From Periplaneta americana (lineage: Eukaryota > Arthropoda > Insecta > Blattodea > Blattidae), in assembly GCF_040183065.1 (NCBI RefSeq), contig NC_091117.1, forward strand, positions 106,513,501 to 106,577,500: a DNA stretch of 64,000 bases, written 5' to 3'. The translations under genes and the position numbers were made by a program. Shown piece by piece: positions 34,135 through 43,770 of the stretch. Each line of letters opens with the position of its first letter. The stretch's first letter is position 1. The notes below the pieces were generated by a model. It was not told the origin of the DNA. It did no database searches and saw only the letters and a program-made list of their open reading frames with translations.

Positions 34135-35890
34135 TCGTTCTCTATGTATTTCCCTTGTTCTCCTTGTTATCCCTTTGTTCTCCTTGTACTCTTCTTAATC
34201 TTCTTCTATTCCCATTGCTCTCTTTGTGTTCCTTTTTTCCTTATATTCTTCTTGATTTCCTTGCGTTCCCATGGTTCCCCTTTATTATCCTTCTTCTCCT
34301 TGTATTTCCTTTTTCCTCTTCCCATTCCCGCTATTCCACTCGTGTGTTCCTCTTTTTCTTTTTGTGTTTCCATTTTTCTCCTTGTATTTCCGTTGTTATC
34401 CTTGCATTCCTCTCATTCCCCTACTCTTTCTCTGTTTCTCCTAGCCTTTCTCTTTTTCTCTTAAACTATTCCTTTTTGTCCAAGTCTTTTCCTTTTTCTC
34501 CTTGACATTCCCTTGTACTCAATGCTTTCTTCTTATTCTCCTAGTCTTTCCGTTTCTCTTCTAGTTTTTTTTTCATTTTCTCCTATTTTTTCCCCTTTTC
34601 TCCTAGTTCTTTTTCTATTTTCTCCTAGTTTTTCCCTTTTTCCCTTGACATTCCCTTCTTTCTACTTGACATTCGTTTGTTCTCGTTGTCTTTCCCTTGC
34701 TCTCTTTGTATTTGCCTTGTTCTTCTTGCCTTTCTTTGCTCTTCTTGCCTTTTCCTTGTTTTCCTTCTCTTTCCTTGTTTCCTCGTCTTTCCCTTGATCT
34801 CGTTCTTTCTCTTGTTCTTGTCTTTCTTGTCTTCTCGTGTTTCCCTTGTTCTTTTCACCTTTCCCTTGTTCTCCTAGTCTTTTCCTTTTCCTCCTAGTCT
34901 TTCCGTTTTTCTCTTAGTTTTTTCCATTTTCTCTAGTTTTTCCCTTTCCTCCTTGATATTCCATTTTCTCCTTGACATTCGCTTGTTCTCCTTGTCTTCC
35001 CCTTGCTCTCTTTGTATTTCCCTTGTTCTTCCTGCCTTTCTCTTGTTCTCCTTCTCTTTTCTTGTTTCCTCGTCTTTCCCTTGTTCTCGTTCTTTCTTGT
35101 TCTTATCGTCTTTCCCTTGTTCTTTTCACCTTTCCCTTGTTCTCCTTGTCTTTCCCTTGTTCTCCTTGTCTTTCCCTTGTTCTTCTTGTCTTTCCCTTGT
35201 TCTCCTTATCTTTCCTTTATTCTCCTTGTCTTTCCCTTGTTCTCCTTGTCTTTCCCTTGTTTTTCTTGTCTTTCCCTTGTTCTCCTTGTCTTTCCCTTGT
35301 TCTTCTTGTCTTTCCCTTGTTCTCCTTATCTTTCCTTTATTCTCCTTGTCTTTCCTTTGTTCTCCTTGTCTTTTCCTTGTTCTCATACTCTTTTCCTTGT
35401 TCTCATTCTCTCTCCCTTGTTCTTCTTGTCTTTCCCTTGTTCTCCTTATCTTTCCTTTATTCTCCTTGTCTTTCCCTTGTTCTCCTTGTCTTTCCCTTGT
35501 TTTTCTTGTCTTTCCCTTGTTCTCCTTGTCTTTCCCTTGTTCTTCTTGTCTTTCCCTTGTTCTCCTTATCTTTCCTTTATTCTCCTTGTCTTTCCTTTGT
35601 TCTCCTTGTCTTTTCCTTGTTCTCATACTCTTTTCCTTGTTCTCATTCTCTTTCCCTTGTTCTCCTTCTCTTTCCCTTGTTCTCCTTGTCTTTTCATTAT
35701 TCTCATTTCCTTTCCCTTATTCTCTTTGGCTTTCTGTTTTCTCCTTTTATTCACCTTGTTCTCCTTGTTCTCATTGTCTTCCCTGTGTTTCCCTTGTGTT
35801 TCCTTGTTCACTTTGTATTCCCATTTTTTCCCTTTTCTTCACCTTATTCATTTTGTATTCACCCTGTACTCCATATATTCCCCTTGCTTT
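34135..35890. repeat. Pyrimidine-rich minisatellite, 20-bp unit, with a 240-bp higher-order repeat
   Basis: The core unit is TCTCCTTGTCTTTCCCTTGT. It is crisp and in register from about 35100 to 35700 and progressively degenerate toward both edges. Positions 35173-35411 are identical to 35413-35651, that is, two 240-bp blocks of twelve units. Because 20 is not a multiple of 3 and the unit contains no stop in any plus frame, all three plus frames stay open for 300-340 codons, and one minus frame for 166. These are not genes. Confidence 0.95.
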
Positions 35891-36627
35891 CCTCTAGATC
35901 AGGGATAAGACGATATCAGCTCCCAATCACGGTAGAAGAGCTCGACCTTGATCACGAGTGCATAGCGCATCCACTACATAGCATCGTAACATAGACATCA
36001 GGGATGTACATGCACATGCAGCGAATAAAGATTATTACAATAACTTGCGTTACTAAATTTCTGGCTATGTAATAGGGCTAATTATTCGGTTATTTAATAT
36101 ACATGTACATATATAAACAAATCGCAAAGGAAAGGGATTTTAAGAACAAAAAGAGAAATAGGAAAAGTTAATTGTTTGTAAACCATTTTCTTGTTAAAAG
36201 CAATTATTTATTATGTAAATACTTGACTTCATTGGTTAGGAGAAACTAATAGGGTCTACCTGCTCGACGTGTGTGATCTCTAAGTACTTTTGAGCACTTG
36301 TTGAAAAAATAATAACGACAATATAGATTGAAACAGAGTATATTGATTGTGTAATTGTGAAAATGTAGTCCTTACTCTCCAGTCGTGATTATGTAATGAG
36401 TTTTCTCAGAGTGATTTGTGAGATGCACGTAACACGAAAAAACAAATTGATTAAATTATGCTATTGAGAGCCATCGTAATTTCTGGGGTCAATCATTTAA
36501 GGAGATGTATGATTTTTAAAACTTCCACAATTTTCGGCCAAAATTTGTGAAATTTAAACTATATAAACATATCTACAATACTATATAATCTGTACACAAT
36601 TTGGTGTCATTAAGTCTAATAGTTTTT

Positions 36628-36630
<3 letters not shown>
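35891..36630. other. A+T-rich, nothing recognised
   Basis: No repeat family or coding domain was recognised. Confidence 0.4.

Positions 36631-36687
<57 letters not shown>
36631..36687. repeat. (TA)n microsatellite
   Basis: About 28 TA dinucleotides in an uninterrupted run. Confidence 0.95.
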
Positions 36688-36691
<4 letters not shown>

Positions 36692-37369
36692 ATATTGACA
36701 TCACTAAAAAGGCTCCTTGCGTCAAAGTTTTCAAAATGTTTAGTTCATATTTGCTCAGAATCTTGAAAATAGTCATGGGAATAAGAATTAATTAGCTTTG
36801 GAGATGTCTAAATAGAGAGACACAATGAATTTTTGAACTTTATGACTTTACCATTACAGCATATTTAATCTAAGTGCAATATGAATATTCCCCGAAGAAA
36901 CTTAATATTAATATTTCATACAAATGCTAGTTAAATCTTATTTATCAACATAATTGATCTTCGTGAGAAGTTTCAGACCAATATGACAATAACTGTTGTG
37001 CAAGGAGCTTTTCATGCAGTAAACTGCTTAAAATTTTGAAGTCGAGAAAACAGCATAAAACTTTGACAGTTTCTAATTAACATGTATAATGTCTCAATAC
37101 TTATTATTTACACCTGATGTTGTGAAGATTTCATGTGGACACCCTATATTTTCTATCAATTAAGGTTTACCTCACATTTTCTCCATCTAATTGTTTTTCG
37201 TATAAATAATTATCATAAATATATAAAATAATCAAGAGTAGGGGGTCCATGGCTTAATTATTAAAAAGACTGGAGTTCGAAATCATCGGTTAATTGGGAA
37301 CCGTTGTTGTCGAGTACTTCCCCTTCTTTTTATCTATTCCATCATCTGCAATAGTTATTAATCTTAGGG
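36688..37369. other. A+T-rich, nothing firmly recognised
   Basis: A weak tRNA-like word (GGAGTTCGAAATC, about 37269) may be a SINE relic. Confidence 0.3.
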
Positions 37370-37515
37370 ATAATACGGGCCTTCGATGGTGATATTAGGG
37401 TTATTCAGGAGGAATAGTAAATATTTTAGGGATGGTAGTATGGAGTATTCTGAGTAAAAATTCATATAAACATGTCTCTAATTTTCAATGGGAGTGGAGA
37501 TACAGCTGTTTGAAT
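37370..37515 (-). mobile_element. 3' end of a DUF4817/Tc1-like transposon
   Basis: GGAATAGTAAATATTTTAGG and the following 100 bases match the reverse complement of 43645-43765, where the same sequence lies downstream of a transposase fragment. The segment ends in the shared AGATACAGCTGTTTGAATGT. Confidence 0.6.
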
Positions 37516-37684
37516 GTTACAGATTACAAACAGCATGAAGCTTTACAAATAGCATGAAGGAACTACAAATGACTAGCTATGTACTGTTGACTACGTATAA
37601 ATGAATAGTACGAATCGCTTTTCTGAATCGTCTTAGGGCAGCACTGAATGCAGAGTAGCAGCTCTTTTGTAATTGAGAAGTGGT

Positions 37685-38050
37685 TTTCCAAACGGTGCTA
37701 AGTCATTTATAAACGATTTTTTATTTTATAGGTTAACGTTATTATTTCCCATAGATCTACAAAGGAATATACTTGAAACTTTCCAAACGACTTTATGTTC
37801 CGTGTTATTCCCATTATAATCTCACAGTTTTTTTCTGAAGTGTGCTAAGTCAGTAGTATGAATATTCCAAACTGTGCTAAGTCACTGTGATGTGATATTA
37901 AAATGATTACTATTAAGACATTATCTACTTTCAGTTTTACATGTAATGCAAAATGTTCAAATAAACATATAATAATTACTAAACAGGTTCACAACATTTT
38001 TTCCAAGATGCGTTAAGTCGAGAGACTTAACACATTTTGGAACATATTAA
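37685..38050. repeat. Cluster W of TGCTAAGTCA words
   Basis: CCAAACGGTGCTAAGTCA (37688), TGTGCTAAGTCAG (about 37843) and CCAAACTGTGCTAAGTCACT (about 37867) are followed by an inverted pair, CCAAGATGCGTTAAGTCG next to GACTTAACACATTTTGG (38010-38045). The organisation resembles the subterminal regions of elements Y and Z. No TIR was identified. Confidence 0.6.
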
Positions 38051-38541
38051 AATGTTTAACAGCATTAGGCTATTACCTAGCAGAATATAAATTTCCAAAA
38101 AATTAATTCTATCAATAAAGCTCACTTTCCATAACGTTTTAACTACCGAAGTGTCCTTTCAGTAAGGTGAGTTGGATTAAGTGCATTTCTGGGGCAAGTG
38201 CAACTTCAATCCATATTTCTTTAGTTCATTTGAGATTAGTCCTGCCATCTCGGGAAGTGTTAAGAAAGGTTGTATTGTATTCATGTAATACGATATGGTT
38301 CAAGTGAAGTCCACTGGACATCAGTTATTGACGTTACTTCCGGGAGTAGTGATTTGAACTAACAGTCGAGGTTGATAGCAGTCCAGTAATTCATGTTATA
38401 GCGTGAATATCTTTAGATGGAAATTATTCGTGTTTGGTGAGTTTACATTTAAATATGTGATCTTTACATAAATATTTTTAGATTTTCAAATATCACATAA
38501 TTAATAATGATACATGAAGGGGTTGCTCTTGCCCCAGTATA

Positions 38542-38549
38542 GTAGTCAC
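38542..38549. repeat. 8-bp target duplication GTAGTCAC, left
   Basis: GTAGTCAC directly precedes the CAGAGCAGTG terminus and recurs at 40906-40913 directly after the opposite terminus. Confidence 0.9.
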
Positions 38550-39329
38550 CAGAGCAGTGTATATTAGAGAGTACCGCATTCTCGGCGGCGGCAGCCATAT
38601 TTACTCCTGGCTCGGCACAGATGCATAAGCAGTAATGCTAGAAGGAAAGTCATTAAAGGCGATATCATACATGTTGTTGTGGTTTATTGAATACAGGAGA
38701 CTAGGATTAATAAACATTATTGTCATAGTGGGATGAATGATTAGAGATAACACTTTTTTATTTATATAATGTCCATTTCAATAGGGATAACATCAGCAAT
38801 TTTCTATGCAGTTCTCGTACCAACACTTCGACTGCCACCATTTAGCAGATTGCTGTAGTGCATTTGCTATAGCAGACAATTTTCTTAACAATAAATAGGC
38901 CTACATTCTAGTTCTAAAATACAATGATAAGACTTTTTCAAAAATATTATGACAAGTTGGGAACGTATGAGTTGAAGTGTTAATAATTAAAGACTTCAAA
39001 TCCTTTACTGTAAACTCATTTTCTACCAACGTTACATATTTTTCTACATTTACAGATTTACAAGGGTATAGCTACAAGTGACATATCCTTGTACGACTTG
39101 AGAGTCACTAATGTGCTAATAAAATTTACAGATTCATCCCTGTTATCAGTTATTACTATTAGAGATGAAAAACAGTTTTCACAAATACGATATGCCTATA
39201 ACTTATTTTGTTTTATTTTGAACAAAACTGATCCCAACAAGTAGTAAAGAGCTTGTTGTTCACTCAAGTTAATATTTCTGTTTTCAATTAAATTACAATT
39301 TAGCCTATATCAATTTCCTTTTGCTCACA

Positions 39330-39560
39330 TTCATCTTCACTAGACCTTTCTGCTTCGAGTTTACTTACATCTGTACTTAGAAACTCAACTAATTGTTCAG
39401 AATCGCAAACTACGTAATATCCATGCTCCGTTTATGAGAAAAATTGAGAAATCGTAATGCAATTTTGAATTATTTTGCATCCGGGATTGGATTTATGGAA
39501 TGGAAAGTAGAAAATAAATTTTCTAACGCATCCTGCGTGGATCTATCTAGCATACGATAT
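39330..39560 (-). pseudogene. P-element/THAP9-like transposase C-terminal remnant
   Basis: The minus strand reads MLDRSTQDALENLFSTFHSI, then NPIPDAK, a stop, FKIALR, and after a frameshift GYYVVCDSEQLVEFLSTD and SKLEAERSSEDECEQKEI before a stop. L..R..QD.LEN.FS..R......P...EF..ALR is the conserved C-terminal signature of P-element-type transposases as I know them. The catalytic region upstream is not visible. Confidence 0.6.
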
Positions 39561-39698
39561 TTGAAGTTCGCTTTATTATGACAACTTTCTTGAGAATCAA
39601 GAACTGTTTTTTGTTACCAGTATTATACCAGTTTGGAATGGTTTCTAACGTACGCTTTTGCCCACCTTGATGTTTTCAATTATAAATATTATGCCATT

Positions 39699-40632
39699 AC
39701 TTACTTACGGCTTTTAAGGAACTCGGAGGTTCATCGCCGCCCTCACATAAGCTCCACATCGGTCCCTATTCTGTACAAGATTAATCCAGTCTCTATCATC
39801 ATATCTCACCTCCCTCAAATCCATTTTAATATTATCCTCCTATCTACGTCTCGGCCTTCCCAAAGATCTTTCCCCTCCGGCTTTCCAACTAACACTCTAT
39901 AGGCTATGCATTTCTGGATTCGCCCATACGTGCTACATGTCCTGTCCATCTCAAACGTCTGAATTTAATGTTGCTAATTATGTCAGGTGAAGAATACAAT
40001 GCGTGAAGTTCTCCGTTGTGTAACTTTCTCCATTCTCCTGTAACTTCATTCCTCTTAGCCCCAAATATTTTCCTAACTACCTTATTCTCAAACAACCATA
40101 TCCTCTGTTCCTCTCTCAAAGTGAGAGTCCAAGTTTCACACCCATACAGAACAACCGGAAATATAAGATTTTTTGACAGCAGACTAGATGACAAAATCTT
40201 CTCAACCGAATAATAAGAGGCATTTCCCATGCTAATTCTGCGTTTAATTTCCTCCCGAATGTCATTTATATTTGTTACTGGTGCTCCAAAGTTATTTGAA
40301 TTTTTCTACCTCTTCGAAAGGATAAATTTCTAATTTTTATATTGTAGCCTATTTCCATTTCGAATAATATTCTGGTCACGAGATACAATCATATACTTTG
40401 TCTTTTCGGGATTTACTTCCAAACCTATCGCTTTACTTGCTTCAATTCCCGTGTTTTCCCTAATTGTTTGTGGATTTTCTCTAACATATTCATGTCATCC
40501 GCATATACAAGAAGCAGTAACCCGTTCAATTCCAAATCCTCTCTGTTATCCTGAACTTACCTAATGGCATATTCTAGAGCGAAGTTAAAATGTAAAGGTG
40601 ATAGTGCATCTCCTTTCTTTAGCCCGCAGTGA
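39699..40632 (-). mobile_element. 5'-truncated LINE with ORF2 C-terminal half
   Basis: Minus-strand reading, with frameshifts, gives the end of the reverse-transcriptase region (KGDALSPLHFNFALEYAI), then NLIFPVVLYGCETWTLTLRE, VVRKIFGAKRNEVTGEWRKL, RRLRWTGHVARMGESRNA and an NLRVP-type end, followed by a GTAAGTAAGTAA tail. The 15-bp direct repeats AAATATTATGCCATT (39684-39698) and AAATATTATGTCATT (40633-40647), with one difference, are its target duplication. It belongs to the same family as 6395-6965 and 51566-52055. Confidence 0.85.
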
Positions 40633-40649
40633 AAATATTATGTCATTGA

Positions 40650-40754
40650 GAAATTAATCATTGAAGTATATTCCTCCTCTTGTTTGTGACTAAGTGCTAA
40701 TTTTGTACATCGACAATTGATTACACATTGATTAACTGCACGACAACACGGCAT
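40650..40754 (-). pseudogene. Possible THAP zinc-finger N-terminus of the P-like element
   Basis: The minus-strand ORF starts MPCCRAVNQCVINCRCTKLA. THAP domains usually open MP..C....C at the protein N-terminus, which is consistent with this position near the right terminus of the element. Only about 35 residues remain before the LINE insertion. Confidence 0.4.
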
Positions 40755-41059
40755 TCTTCAAGATAACAATGAAATATCGCACCAGAAACCTCTGTTCCTA
40801 CGCAAGTCTTGCGTTGTACAGTCTCTCCGCAGGAGTAAATATGGCTGCCGCGGCGGCATTTGTCGGATCAAAAGAATGCGGTACTCTCCAATATACACTG
40901 CTCTGGTAGTCACATGCTCGCCATATGGGGCAAGTACGTTTTGAGATGTGCACTTACCTCAATATTTCCTTAAATACTTCAAGCTTGTAATTATTTCTAT
41001 AATATGAGCTCTCTTCCTCTCTTTCAGATATAAAGATTTTATTCGTTCGTTTGCAACAT

Positions 41060-41398
41060 AATTGTGCGTGTTTATGTTAGAAAGACAAACAGAGGGTTAG
41101 GATATTCAAACGATGACTTGGACTTAGTTGTTAACGAGGTGGTAGATGTAGCATTAAATCAGCAAGCAAACGTTTCAAAATACCGCGAAGCAGTTTGATT
41201 GAACGAGTGATTCGGTGTGAAGAAGAAAAGCGGGAAAAAGAAAATGGAAAAAGGAAGGCAGAAAGAAAATGGAAAAGGAAACCTACAAAGAAAGTTGTTT
41301 ATGATACGTCTGAGAGTGATACATGTTTTCCTCCCCTACGTTCACGTGATAAGGAATATCTATCTCAAGTTGTAGAGCAAGAGATTAATGATTTAGAG
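41060..41398 (+). pseudogene. Pogo-like transposase remnant: HTH joined to Lys-rich tail
   Basis: The plus strand reads VRKTNRGLGYSNDDLDLVVN, EVVDVALNQQ and SKYR, then after a frameshift SSLIERVIRCEEEKREKENG, KRKAERKWKRKPTKK and VVYDTSESD. The first part has the form of a psq/CENP-B-type helix-turn-helix. The second is the basic and Ser/Glu-rich tail of such transposases. The whole DDE core that should lie between them (several hundred residues) is absent, so this is an internally deleted copy. It is interrupted at 41399 by a hAT and resumes at 42392. Confidence 0.6.
41391..41398. repeat. 8-bp target duplication ATTTAGAG, left
   Basis: ATTTAGAG precedes CAGCCGTGGCG here and follows the opposite terminus at 42392-42399. 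Confidence 0.9.
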
Positions 41399-41649
41399 CA
41401 GCCGTGGCGAAAATGTCATCGTGCGCCGAGCCACTGTGTAACCTGCAACGTGCATAGCACCTGTGGAGGGAGGCGGACACCCGAAGGGGAAGTGAAGCAA
41501 CTGTATGACGTATTAACGGATTTTCATTTTCCTTACGTCAAGCACTTAAATATAATTTTATACAGTATAAGGTTACAAACTAATGTTTAGTACGTGTAAT
41601 GAAGAAAGAAATGAATAAGAAAACATAGGACACATTATCACAACCTATT

Positions 41650-41925
41650 GTCTTCAGATTGTCTCTGCAACAGTTTCAAAATCAGGAATTATGTCACTTA
41701 CTGCCGGTCGTAGTTGATCACGAAAGTATTTGTTTGTCAGTCGTGATCTAAATTTGGTTTTTTCTATTTTCATTGTTGAAAATAATTTTTCACAAACGTA
41801 AGTTGTAGCGAACATGGCTTCATCAGAACAAGCGAAAAAACGAAGCTTCGGATATTTATTTTTTGGCAAAGATTTGAAAAGTTCAACATTTGTCAAGTCC
41901 TTACATATAGCTTTCATTTAACATC
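41650..41925 (-). pseudogene. hAT C-terminal dimerisation fragment
   Basis: The ORF reads NKYPKLRFFACSDEAMFATT, then YVCEKLFSTMKIEKTKFRSR, LTNKYFRDQLRPAVSDIIPD. The sequence YPKLR......FA.TYVCE.LFSTMK..K.K.RSRLT...L...LR is the dimerisation region of GTF2IRD2/ZBED-type hAT transposases. It ends at a stop near 41657. The residues upstream are lost to an internal deletion. Confidence 0.75.
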
Positions 41926-42006
41926 ACATTGTAAATCTGAGAGTTTAAATTGAAGATCTAACGGCATTATTCGTACATCTGCTGAAAAAAGGATCGACGT
42001 ACAGAG

Positions 42007-42053
<47 letters not shown>
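42007..42053. repeat. (AAT)n microsatellite
   Basis: About 15 AAT units at the deletion junction of the small hAT. Confidence 0.9.
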
Positions 42054-42054
<1 letters not shown>

Positions 42055-42087
42055 GTAATACTTCATGTAGTATAATGCTGTTTTATG

Positions 42088-42375
42088 TTATACAACCGTT
42101 CCTCGTAATACTTGTGAACAAATCATACATTTCATATTTTCATCATATTGACAACAAAAAAATGCGTCCTCCCATCCTTCTTCAAACTTTAGTTTTTGTA
42201 GAGGTACATTGGTTTCGAGAGAGACATTGCACGATACGCCACTCGCAGGTGAGAGACAAATAAGCAAATGGAACGAAGTTTGATTCCAGTGAGTGAGAGG
42301 GTGGGAGTTGGGGAAGGCAGGAAGTAAGAGAAATGCACAGCTAACATTGCGAGCCACAATGTGCTCGTGAGTCAC
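42088..42375 (-). pseudogene. hAT N-terminal region with zinc-finger start
   Basis: The minus-strand ORF includes LKFEEGWEDAFFCCQYDENM followed by KCMICSQVLRG. The C-x2-C pair is the first half of a BED-type finger, and the W...FF.......CMIC context fits GTF2IRD2-like hAT proteins. The His half is lost at the junction with the (AAT)n tract. The residues before LKFEEG are probably untranslated leader. Confidence 0.5.
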
Positions 42376-42391
42376 ATTTTCGACACGGCTG

Positions 42392-42725
42392 ATTTAGAGG
42401 ATGTAACTAAATGGGGAAGAAATGCATCAGAACGAAGGTTAGGAGATTAGATATTGGTAAACCTTTGTACACAGAGAACTTCAAAATACTTCGTGGGTCA
42501 AATCATGTCACTTAGTGACTTGGAAAACCCTAAAGTGAAGTTTGCGAGAAAAGTTTCTGAAAGTTCACATACCACAGTGTTCAGGTATCCTGATAATGAA
42601 GATATAAACGATATTGCAGAAGACGAAATAGTATCAATTCTTCCTGAGCCATCCATAGACTGCAGGGTAAATTGCTATTTCCTGTTTCTTTCACTCAATA
42701 CAACATTCAGTGAAGACAATATTTG
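42392..42725 (+). pseudogene. Pogo-like transposase C-terminal fragment (after the hAT)
   Basis: After the hAT the frame resumes as EDVTKWGRNASE. Later it gives TSKYFVGQIMSLSDLENPKV, KFARKVSESSHTTVFRYPDN and EDEIVSILPEPS. To my memory, the segment KYFVG.I......V.F.RK......TVF.YP...D...I....IV..LP.P is the accessory C-terminal part of some insect pogo-like transposases. The frame then continues to a stop near 42725 without further match. Confidence 0.55.
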
Positions 42726-43445
42726 AACTGATGTTCCTAGCCCATAGCCTAAAACAATGCAACTTTTACAAACCTAACAAGAGTAAATTGATTTGTATTT
42801 AACATGCTAATTCAAAGTTCATTTTCTTATTTAAAATTCAACGGGAAACTAAGTGTATATGGTTGATAATTTTTTAGAGTCTGTATTACTAATTACTGTG
42901 TTTACGTTATTTGTATGGAGGTTTGAGTTCTAATGCTGCAGAAATTTTCATTTCAAAATCTAATTAAAACTATAAGTTTCAAATTACCCAACATTGTGTA
43001 ATGTATTAATAAATATAAGGTCACTGTTTGTTAATGTATTCACTTCTGTTAATAGTTTTTTCATACCACTGTAATCTTACTCCCTGAACACCGTTTATCA
43101 GAAAAAAATAAATAAAATAAAATTTGAAACTTGCATTTGTAGCTCAAAGAACAGAGAATACGCACTTGCCCCTTGATTATGTTCTATCCATTGCGACGGA
43201 AAGTTACAGCCTGGAGATGCTCTTGACCCATATCACGGGGCAACCCTCAACATTATAATGGTATTTATTTGTTTCATAAAACATGTTTCGACAATTTACG
43301 CAACTAACAAGATGAAAATACACAAAATTAACCACATAATATACCAATAAAATCTTAGTCTAAAATTACAAAGGACTCAGGTGTTACTATGCACCAAAGT
43401 TGAACTTATATATTTAGGGGATGCACTTACCCCAACTTACCTTAC
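42726..43445. other. Right non-coding part of element Z
   Basis: A+T-rich sequence with GGGGCAAGT-type words and the right terminus. Confidence 0.5.
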
Positions 43446-43770
43446 CTTCAAGCTATTTCTTTTTTAAAACATCATGTTTCCTCCGAAAGTAGCATTTTTT
43501 TTTACTTAGCATCATTTGGAAAGTCACTCTTCAATTGTCCTGGTTACAAGTATGAGCATGTTCTTCCAACATGACGGAACCCCTGCACATTTCATTCGTT
43601 AGATGACAAGTAATCTTGGCATTTGTAACGCTTGTTATGCGTAACATTCAAATAGCTGTATCTCCATATTCACTGAAAATATGGCACATGTTTATATGAA
43701 CTTTTACTCAATATAGTCTATACTACCACCCCCTAAAATATTCACTATTCCTTCTGAATTACTCTGTAGG
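43446..43770 (+). pseudogene. DUF4817/Tc1-like transposase fragment and 3' end
   Basis: At 43558-43620 the plus strand reads MFFQHDGTPAHFIR, a stop and MTSNL. The QHDG.PAH motif holds the second catalytic Asp of these DDE transposases. The following block, 43645-43765, matches 37370-37515 in reverse and is the element's 3' end. The middle of the gene is deleted. Confidence 0.6.

Larger units (their letters stand above)
38550..40905 (-). mobile_element. P-like DNA transposon remnant
   Basis: The inverted termini begin CAGAGCAGTGTATATT and run through GAGAGTACCGCATTC with one mismatch, continuing with decay through GCAGCCATATTTACTCCTG. They are flanked by an 8-bp GTAGTCAC duplication, the size made by both P and hAT elements. 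The minus-strand coding remnants decide between these: a THAP-like start at 40754 and a P-element/THAP9-like C-terminal motif at 39330-39560. Most of the transposase is deleted and a LINE is inserted in it. Confidence 0.75.
41399..42391 (-). mobile_element. Internally deleted hAT (GTF2IRD2-like)
   Basis: Termini CAGCCGTGGCGAAAATGT and (reverse complement of the right end) CAGCCGTGTCGAAAATGT differ at one base, and perfect 8-bp duplications flank the element. On the minus strand the N-terminal finger region (42088-42200) and the C-terminal dimerisation region (41650-41925) are separated by an (AAT)n tract (42007-42053) where the catalytic domain should be. Confidence 0.9.
38160..43445 (+). mobile_element. 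Pogo-like DNA transposon Z, twice interrupted
   Basis: The left end AAGGTGAGTTGGATTAAGTG and the reverse complement of the right end (AAGGTAAGTTGGGGTAAGTG) are inverted repeats. GGGGCAAGTGC-type words recur in both orientations near the ends (38190, 38525, 40922, 40950, 43165, 43210, 43425). Coding remnants of a pogo/CENP-B-type transposase lie at 41060-41398 and 42392-42725 on the plus strand. A P-like element (38550-40905) and a hAT (41399-42391) are inserted in it, each with an 8-bp target duplication. Without them Z is about 1.9 kb. Confidence 0.7.

Noticed and set aside
35100-35700. Regularly spaced short repeats suggestive of a CRISPR array
   Set aside because: The 20-bp units are contiguous with no unique spacers, and the context is eukaryotic.
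34144-35994. Long ORFs of 300-340 codons on the plus strand and 166 on the minus strand
   Set aside because: They are translations of the 20-bp pyrimidine-rich minisatellite. All three plus frames are open at once, which real genes do not show.
41195-41590. 131-codon ORF as an independent gene
   Set aside because: It is a pogo-like tail that reads across the hAT target duplication into hAT terminal sequence.
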